In this document: positions 13,840 through 18,500 of the stretch, piece by piece
Numbering within the stretch: position 1 is the first letter of the stretch
Layout of the letters: every line of letters begins with the position of its first letter
From: an uncultured Alphaproteobacteria bacterium
Lineage (GTDB): Bacteria > Pseudomonadota > Alphaproteobacteria > Rhizobiales > Rhizobiaceae
Direction: 5' to 3'
DNA length: 18,500 nt
NCBI GenBank assembly: GCA_929200335.1
Contig: CAKMZG010000018.1
Span: 1-18,500, forward strand
Translations under genes and position numbers: made by a program
The notes under the pieces: model-generated
Told to the model about the DNA's origin: nothing
Databases searched by the model: none
What the model saw: the letters and a program-made list of their open reading frames with translations, nothing else

Positions 13840-14922
13840 ATGGCGCCATTATATCACAATAAATGTGGATCAGAAGAAGAGCTTTACAATAAAGAGCCAG
13901 ATTTTGGCAATAAGACTCGCAGTCTAATATTTTACTTAACACCGCAATTTTCAATGATCGCTTTTGCTACAGCTATTGAACCCCTTCGCGTTGCAAATCG
14001 TATTCTAGGACATCGCGCTTATCGCTGGAAATTGGTTTCAGCTGATGGCGAACCAGTTACAGCATCTAATGGCATTGCCCTGCAAGTAAACGAAAGCTTG
14101 CCTGAAACACGTAAAAGCTGCTTAAACTCAGACAAGCCAGATATGATTTTCGTATGTTCTGGCATAAATGTAGAAAATCAGGTCAATAAATCCTTAAACG
14201 GCTGGCTTCGTGAGTGTTACAATCATGGTATTTCCATTGGAGGGCTATGTACTGCGACTTATATTCTGGCCAGCGCTGGACTTTTAGCGGGTAAACGCTG
14301 CGCTATCCACTGGGAGAATATTGCAGGCTTTTCAGAAACCTTTCCACGAGCTGAGGTTTATGCAGATTTATTTGAATATGACAGCAATATTTATACCTGT
14401 GCTGGTGGTACTGCATCACTGGATATGATGCTGGCATTGATCAATGACGATTTTGGCGAGTCCGTTGTAAATGGTGTTTGTGAGCAGGCTTTAACTGATC
14501 GCGTAAGAAACCCACATGATCGCCAGAGGTTGCCTCTTCGAGCGCGCTTAGGAGTGCAAAATAGTAAAATCTTGACCACAATTGAATTGATGGAAGCCAA
14601 TATTGCAGAACCTCTAAGCCTTGTTGAGATAGCAGATCACATTGGTCTATCACGCCGTCAAATTGAGCGCTTATTTAACCAGCACATGGGTCGTTCACCT
14701 GCACGTTATTATTTAGAAATTAGATTGGATAGAGCAAGGCATCTTTTGATGCAATCAAACATGCCTATCATTGAAACTGCGGTTGCTTGTGGATTTATAT
14801 CCGCTTCGCATTTTTCTAAATGCTACCGTGAACTCTATGGCCGCTCACCACAGCAGGAGCGAAATAACAACCGCCAAACACAATTGGATAGAGCAGAATC
14901 CGATAATGAGAAAATCTTATGA
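13840..14922 (+). CDS. GlxA/ArgR/GbdR-like AraC-family transcriptional regulator
   Basis: A 360-residue cytoplasmic regulator with two domains. An N-terminal DJ-1/PfpI (class I amidotransferase-like) domain at about 27-205 has SLIFYLTPQFSMIAFATAIE, the nucleophile-elbow region GGLCTATYILASAGLL (Cys137), IHWEN (His157) and YTCAGGTASLDMML. An AraC-type double helix-turn-helix domain is at about 240-337, with LSLVEIADHIGLSRRQIERL and the second helix region IIETAVACGFISASHFSKCY followed by YGRSP. This is the architecture of Pseudomonas GbdR, CdhR, SouR and ArgR, activators of glycine betaine, carnitine, sarcosine and arginine catabolism. A dimethylglycine/sarcosine dehydrogenase gene lies one gene away, so control of methylated-amine breakdown is a reasonable inference. 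The inducer is unknown. It overlaps dgkA by four bases. Confidence 0.9.
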   Translation: MAPLYHNKCGSEEELYNKEPDFGNKTRSLIFYLTPQFSMIAFATAIEPLRVANRILGHRAYRWKLVSADGEPVTASNGIALQVNESLPETRKSCLNSDKPDMIFVCSGINVENQVNKSLNGWLRECYNHGISIGGLCTATYILASAGLLAGKRCAIHWENIAGFSETFPRAEVYADLFEYDSNIYTCAGGTASLDMMLALINDDFGESVVNGVCEQALTDRVRNPHDRQRLPLRARLGVQNSKILTTIELMEANIAEPLSLVEIADHIGLSRRQIERLFNQHMGRSPARYYLEIRLDRARHLLMQSNMPIIETAVACGFISASHFSKCYRELYGRSPQQERNNNRQTQLDRAESDNEKIL

Positions 14923-15257
14923 AGCGGATCTGGTTTGCCCTAATTAACTCCATTAATGGAATAAAAGTTGCTTGGAAAAATGAGCAAGCCTTTAAAGATG
15001 AGATTCTACTCATGCTTATAATGGTACCAGCCGCTATTTTTCTAGCACCAGATAAAATATCATTCATTCTTATGGTTGGGAGTCTTTTACTGGTTTTAGC
15101 CTTAGAGCTTATGAATACAGGCGTTGAGGCAGCAATTGATAGAATTGGTGAGGAAATCCATCCCCTATCTAAAATTGCAAAAGACACCGCAAGCGCTGCG
15201 GTGTTGATTGCTTGGCTTATGGTGGTTTTTGTCTGGGTTACTATTCTGTTTTTTTAA
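14919..15257 (+). CDS. dgkA: Diacylglycerol kinase (prokaryotic, DgkA type)
   Basis: A small integral membrane kinase that phosphorylates diacylglycerol to phosphatidate, recycling lipid released when phospholipid head groups are used in envelope synthesis. The 112-residue protein has three hydrophobic helices (about 29-44, 47-66 and 90-112). The active-site residues of the E. coli enzyme are all present with a constant offset of six: Glu22, Glu63, Asn66, Glu70 (ELMNTGVEAAIDRI), Lys88 and Asp89 (AKDTASAAV). Its ATG overlaps the regulator's stop (ATGA), so it is probably co-translated with it. The 78 bases to the convergent dehydrogenase gene contain no convincing terminator. Confidence 0.96.
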   Translation: MKRIWFALINSINGIKVAWKNEQAFKDEILLMLIMVPAAIFLAPDKISFILMVGSLLLVLALELMNTGVEAAIDRIGEEIHPLSKIAKDTASAAVLIAWLMVVFVWVTILFF

Positions 15258-15335
15258 GCAGATATATGTAACCCAAACATTTTTTCTATTTAATCATAGA
15301 GATACAACCTATTAAAGGCACAGCCTCATTGAGAT

Positions 15336-17846
15336 TTAACCTCTTAGGCGTTCATTGGTTGGATCAAATGGGCTTTCACCAATAACAGTGGCTGGATAAT
15401 GCTCACCCAAAATTTTGATTTCCATTTTTGTGCCTTCATCAGCAAATTTTGGCGGCACCATAGCAACCGCTAAAGATTTACCCACACGCCAACCATAGTT
15501 ACCCGAAGTTGCACGGCCAATGATTTCTCCATCTTTATAAATTGCTTCAGAACCACGGGCATCCGCATCTTTAACATCATGAACTTCAAGCATAACTTGC
15601 TGCCATTTAGCGCCCTGCTCTTGCAGTTTAGCCAAGGCATCACGACCATGAAAATCACCCTTATTCATATTTACAAAGCGCTCAATACCACTATCCCAAG
15701 CGGAATATTCAATAGAAAGTTCACGCGGGATTAAGCGATATGATTTTTCTAAACGCATACTATCCATTGCACGAATGCCGAATGGTTTTAGTGAAAATTC
15801 AGCACCAGCCTCCATAAGTGCATCGTAGATTGCATTTTGCATCTCTAGGGGATGATGTAATTCCCAACCCAATTCACCCACGAAGTTTACGCGTAGTGCC
15901 TGTAATTCAACATTAGCAACAGAAATTTTCTTGCCCGATAGCCATTTGAAATCTGCATTATCAAGCGATGTTTTAGTAAGTTTTTGCAAGATGTCGCGAG
16001 ATTTAGGCCCTGCTAAAACCAATACGCCCATTTGCGTTGTCAAATTGCGATATTGAACAGAGCCATCTTTTGGCATTGCCTTTTTAAGATAATCATGGTC
16101 ATGGCGCTCAAATGCGCCCGCAGATACTAAATAGAAGCGGTTTGGTGCCCATTCATAAACGGTGAATTCAGATTGCACGCCGCCAGATGAGGTTAAGAGA
16201 TAAGTCAAACCAATACGACCAGCCGTTTTTGGAATCGCATTAGAAAATAATTTATCCAACCATTCTCGTGCGCCAGAACCCGAAATTTCACATTTTGCAA
16301 AAGCAGTCATATCCAAAAGGCCTGCATTTTCAGTAACGTTTTTAATTTCATTGCCTATATGTTCAAAATAGTTTGAACGGCGGAATGACCAAATTTCTTT
16401 AACCTGATTATTCTCATCTGGTTCAGGGTGATTGTGATTGGTTAGTACATCCGGTTTATCAATGCTATCAACATCAATGCCATAGCCTTCTGGTGCGAAC
16501 CAATTTGGACGCTCCCAACCATAAACAGAGCCAAATACGGCGCCACGCTCAGCCATGCGATCATAACAAGGTGAACGCTTCAACGGACGTGCAGCACCAC
16601 GCTCTTCATCAGGATAGTGAACGGTAAATACGTTTGAATAAGCTTCTTCATTTTTCTCACGCAAATAAGCCTCACCCGCGTAAGGACCAAAACGACGTGG
16701 GTCAACGCCCATCATATCAATGGTAGGTTCGCCTTCCACAATCCATTCAGCCAATTGCCAGCCAGCACCACCAGCGGCTGTAATACCAAAGGAATGACCT
16801 TCGTTAAGCCAAAAATTTTTCAAATTCCAAGCAGGACCAATGATTGGATTGCCATCAGGCGTATAGCAAATTGCGCCATTATAAACTTTTTTGATTCCAA
16901 CTTCAGCAAATGCAGGAACACGTTCGATGGTTGCCTCAATATGCGGCATTAAACGATCCAAATCTTCTTGGAACAATTCATATTCACTGTCTTCATCAGG
17001 GCCATCAACATAACAGCATGGTGCGCCTTTTTCATAAGGCCCAAGGATAAAGCCGCCAGCTTCCTCACGAAGATACCAAGCAGAATCACTCTCACGAAGA
17101 ACTGGCATTTCTGGCTCACCCGCTTCATGACGCGCAACCACATCTGGATGAGGTTCAGTAACGATATATTGATGTTCAACTGGAATAACTGGCAAATCAA
17201 GACCAACCATTTTGCCTGTTTGACGGGCAAAGTTACCTGTACATGAAACCACATGCTCACATGCGATATCGCCTTTATCTGTATGAACAACCCAAGTATC
17301 ATCAGCTTGTTGAGTAATGCCCGTAACGCCCGTATTACGATAGATACTTGCACCTAAATTACGCGCACCAGTCGCCATAGCTTGGGTTAAATCCGCGGGC
17401 TGAATATAACCGTCTCCTGGATGTTGAATAGCACCCAAAATTCCATCAATGTTACAAAGTGGCCAAATTTCTTGTAGTTCTTCTGGGGTTAGAAATTTTA
17501 CATCAATGCCAATTGTGCCAGCAATACCTGCATAATATTCATACTCATCCATACGATCTTTTGTGCGAGCTAGACGAATGTTTGATACTTTGGAAAAGCC
17601 AACATTCATGCCAGTCTCTTTTTCAAGAGCTTCATAAAACTCAACTGAATATTTATGAATTTGACCAACAGAATAAGACATGTTGAACAAAGGCAAAAGC
17701 CCTGCCGCGTGCCATGTGGAGCCAGAAGTCAACTCTTTACGCTCAATTAGCACCACATCATCCCAGCCTTTTTTAGCCAGATGATACAAAGTACCAACTC
17801 CAACAACACCACCACCGATTACAACTGCTTTTGCTTTCGTTTTCAT
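15336..17846 (-). CDS. Dimethylglycine/sarcosine dehydrogenase-like flavoenzyme
   Basis: An 836-residue FAD- and tetrahydrofolate-dependent N-demethylase, expected to act on dimethylglycine, sarcosine or a related N-methyl compound. The N-terminal half is a D-amino-acid-oxidase-type FAD domain with the Rossmann motif VVIGGGVVGVGTLYHLAKKG and TSGSTWHAAGL, whose His46 matches the covalent FAD histidine of mammalian dimethylglycine dehydrogenase. The FAO_M linker follows (about 370-425). The second half is a GcvT-like aminomethyltransferase domain (about 430-720) with LTYLLTSSGGVQSEFTV, VLAGPKSRDIL and NFVGELGWELHHP, then GcvT-C with RATSGNYGWRVGKSLA. I chose the ATG at 17846: AAGGTG lies 8 bases upstream and the protein then begins right at the Rossmann strand; an in-frame start at 17927 would add 27 non-homologous residues. 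The exact substrate is not determinable here. Confidence 0.88.
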   Translation of the reverse strand: MKTKAKAVVIGGGVVGVGTLYHLAKKGWDDVVLIERKELTSGSTWHAAGLLPLFNMSYSVGQIHKYSVEFYEALEKETGMNVGFSKVSNIRLARTKDRMDEYEYYAGIAGTIGIDVKFLTPEELQEIWPLCNIDGILGAIQHPGDGYIQPADLTQAMATGARNLGASIYRNTGVTGITQQADDTWVVHTDKGDIACEHVVSCTGNFARQTGKMVGLDLPVIPVEHQYIVTEPHPDVVARHEAGEPEMPVLRESDSAWYLREEAGGFILGPYEKGAPCCYVDGPDEDSEYELFQEDLDRLMPHIEATIERVPAFAEVGIKKVYNGAICYTPDGNPIIGPAWNLKNFWLNEGHSFGITAAGGAGWQLAEWIVEGEPTIDMMGVDPRRFGPYAGEAYLREKNEEAYSNVFTVHYPDEERGAARPLKRSPCYDRMAERGAVFGSVYGWERPNWFAPEGYGIDVDSIDKPDVLTNHNHPEPDENNQVKEIWSFRRSNYFEHIGNEIKNVTENAGLLDMTAFAKCEISGSGAREWLDKLFSNAIPKTAGRIGLTYLLTSSGGVQSEFTVYEWAPNRFYLVSAGAFERHDHDYLKKAMPKDGSVQYRNLTTQMGVLVLAGPKSRDILQKLTKTSLDNADFKWLSGKKISVANVELQALRVNFVGELGWELHHPLEMQNAIYDALMEAGAEFSLKPFGIRAMDSMRLEKSYRLIPRELSIEYSAWDSGIERFVNMNKGDFHGRDALAKLQEQGAKWQQVMLEVHDVKDADARGSEAIYKDGEIIGRATSGNYGWRVGKSLAVAMVPPKFADEGTKMEIKILGEHYPATVIGESPFDPTNERLRG

Positions 17847-17868
17847 TGTGAACACCTTTTTGAAAAGA

Positions 17869-17947
17869 ATACTATTTTCTGCATGGTAGCTGTGAATGTT
17901 AAAAGTCACCCGCTCCAATTGCGACATGCTATTTTGATTACACGACT
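17869..17947 (-). promoter_or_regulatory. Candidate promoter and AraC-type operator of the dehydrogenase gene
   Basis: Reading the minus strand, AGTCGT (17947-17942) is followed exactly 21 bases later by TGTCGC (17926-17921). The first half-site continues N8-AA-N5, the layout I recall for Pseudomonas ArgR half-sites (TGTCGC-N8-AA-N5, tandem). Downstream comes a poor -35 ATTCAC (17897-17892), 17 bases, then -10 TAGTAT (17874-17869), and the gene starts at 17846. A weak -35 close behind a tandem site is what an activator-dependent promoter looks like. No binding is shown. Confidence 0.45.
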
Positions 17948-17981
17948 TTAGGTGTTTACAGGTACTCTAGCGCGTGTGGCC

Positions 17982-18001
17982 TTTAAGTAGATTTACTTAA
18001 A
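17982..18001. repeat. Perfect 8-base inverted repeat
   Basis: TTTAAGTA (17982-17989) and TACTTAAA (17994-18001) form a perfect dyad around GATT. It lies between the aminotransferase and dehydrogenase genes, about 140 bases before the dehydrogenase start. No U-run follows on either strand, so an operator-like site or chance is more likely than a terminator. Confidence 0.35.
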
Positions 18002-18030
18002 CGATAACTATTCGCGCAAATAAAAGAATC

Positions 18031-18071
18031 TAGAGCATCAAATTGAATTTATTTAGGTGTATGATGCTCTA
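18031..18071 (-). terminator. Possible terminator after the aminotransferase gene
   Basis: TAGAGCATCA (18031-18040) and TGATGCTCTA (18062-18071) are perfect 10-base arms around a 21-base AT-rich loop. In the minus-strand transcript the hairpin begins 9 bases after the aminotransferase stop and is followed by GATTCTTTTATTT. The long loop and interrupted T-run make it a weaker terminator than the one after secG; a regulatory dyad is an alternative. Confidence 0.5.
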
Positions 18072-18080
18072 ACATATAGA

Positions 18081-18500
18081 TTAACGAAGAGTTTCAGCAA
18101 TAGCCTCGCAGAATGGTTCGATTTGCGCATCATTCAAGCCAGCAATATTAATACGGCCACCTGAGACGATATAAAATCCAAATTCCTCACGAAGGCGTTC
18201 AATTTGCTCATCATTTAATACCAATAATGAGAACATACCACGATGCTCACCTACAAAATCAAAATCACTTGAATTGCTGGCTTTGCGCATGCCTTCACTA
18301 ATTTTAAGGCGAAGACCCAGCATACGTTGACGCATCTCTTCTACTTCTGCCATCCACTGTTTTTTCAAAGCTGGGTCGCGCAAAATTTTAGCTACCACGG
18401 ATGCACCATGATGTGGAGGCATTGAATAATTAGCGCGAATAACGCTATTCATAGCGCCTTTAAGATTTGGTAATGATGCATTATCACGGGCAAGCACAAT
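18081..18500 (-). CDS. Aspartate/aromatic aminotransferase, C-terminal part (cut by window edge)
   Basis: The last 139-140 residues of a PLP-dependent fold-type I aminotransferase of the AspC/TyrB family; full proteins are about 395-400 residues, and the frame is open to base 18500, so the N-terminal part and the PLP lysine lie outside the window. Recognisable parts are VIRANYSMPPHHGASVVAKIL, which corresponds to IRSNYSNPPAHGA in relatives, the helix EMRQRMLGLR, GEHRGMFSLL, the segment LREEFGFYIV and SGGRINIAGLN with the carboxylate-binding arginine. The gene lies upstream of the dehydrogenase on the same strand, 234 bases away and separated by a possible terminator, so they are probably separate transcripts. 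Whether the preferred substrate is aspartate or an aromatic amino acid cannot be told from this part. Confidence 0.93.
   Translation of the reverse strand: MVLARDNASLPNLKGAMNSVIRANYSMPPHHGASVVAKILRDPALKKQWMAEVEEMRQRMLGLRLKISEGMRKASNSSDFDFVGEHRGMFSLLVLNDEQIERLREEFGFYIVSGGRINIAGLNDAQIEPFCEAIAETLR

Noticed and set aside
14816..15187. Minus-strand 123-codon frame over dgkA
   Set aside because: It is antisense to dgkA, whose active-site residues are all present on the plus strand.
15258..15350. Terminator between the convergent dgkA and dehydrogenase genes
   Set aside because: Only 3-4 base-pair stems such as AGGC-TGT-GCCT are visible, with no strong U-run; not good enough to call.
16949..17353. 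Minus-strand 134-codon frame inside the dehydrogenase
   Set aside because: It lies in another frame within strongly conserved FAD-domain coding sequence, and its translation is hydrophobic low complexity.
17847..17927. Upstream start for the dehydrogenase adding 27 residues
   Set aside because: The extension has no family similarity and no signal-peptide pattern, and it covers the proposed promoter; the ATG at 17846 has a good ribosome binding site.
1..18500. tRNA, rRNA, CRISPR, IS element, prophage or toxin-antitoxin module
   Set aside because: By eye I saw no cloverleaf, rRNA segment, regularly spaced repeat, transposase, integrase or small paired toxin-antitoxin frames. A dedicated search with covariance models would settle the RNA question.

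Overview
This is an AT-rich alphaproteobacterial chromosome segment, probably from the order Hyphomicrobiales (Rhizobiales) or a close relative. Three things suggest this: the protein signatures, the order tpiA-secG-pyrG-kdsA-eno on one strand, and the block ppiD-trpD-trpC-moaC-moeA followed by sfsA-map-radC on the other. I see no rRNA, tRNA, CRISPR array, transposase, integrase or prophage gene. Nearly everything is housekeeping metabolism.

Layout. (1) Positions 1-5754 are on the minus strand: tpiA, secG, a disrupted pyrG, a small DUF2834-type membrane protein, a VOC/glyoxalase-like protein, kdsA and the start of eno. They combine glycolysis (tpiA, eno), protein export (secG), CTP synthesis (pyrG) and KDO synthesis for lipopolysaccharide (kdsA). 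A strong intrinsic terminator separates secG from pyrG. (2) Positions 5755-5937 hold a divergent promoter region. (3) Positions 5938-13742 are a tightly packed plus-strand run of nine genes, ppiD-trpD-trpC-moaC-moeA-sfsA-map-radC, counted as eight named genes plus no others: overlaps of 4, 4, 1 and 1 bases and short gaps suggest one long transcription unit for envelope folding, tryptophan and molybdenum-cofactor synthesis, N-terminal methionine removal and a RadC protein. (4) Positions 13743-15257 carry a GlxA/ArgR/GbdR-like AraC-family regulator overlapping dgkA. (5) Positions 15336-17846, on the minus strand, encode a large dimethylglycine/sarcosine dehydrogenase-like flavoenzyme. (6) Positions 18081-18500 hold the C-terminal part of an aspartate/aromatic aminotransferase.

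The two observations most worth attention are these. First, pyrG (2675-4254) is broken by what looks like a 49-base deletion between two copies of a 12-base direct repeat, right after the catalytic cysteine. Restoring 49 bases gives exactly 542 residues, the usual family length. This is either an assembly collapse or a real lesion in a normally essential gene. Second, the AraC-family regulator and the demethylating dehydrogenase look like a small methylamine/glycine-betaine catabolic unit. The dehydrogenase promoter region carries two direct half-sites, AGTCGT and TGTCGC, spaced exactly 21 bases, the geometry I recall for Pseudomonas ArgR-type operators. The regulator's own promoter carries one TGTCGC in the same ten-base context. 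I found no convincing evidence of a wholly new system.
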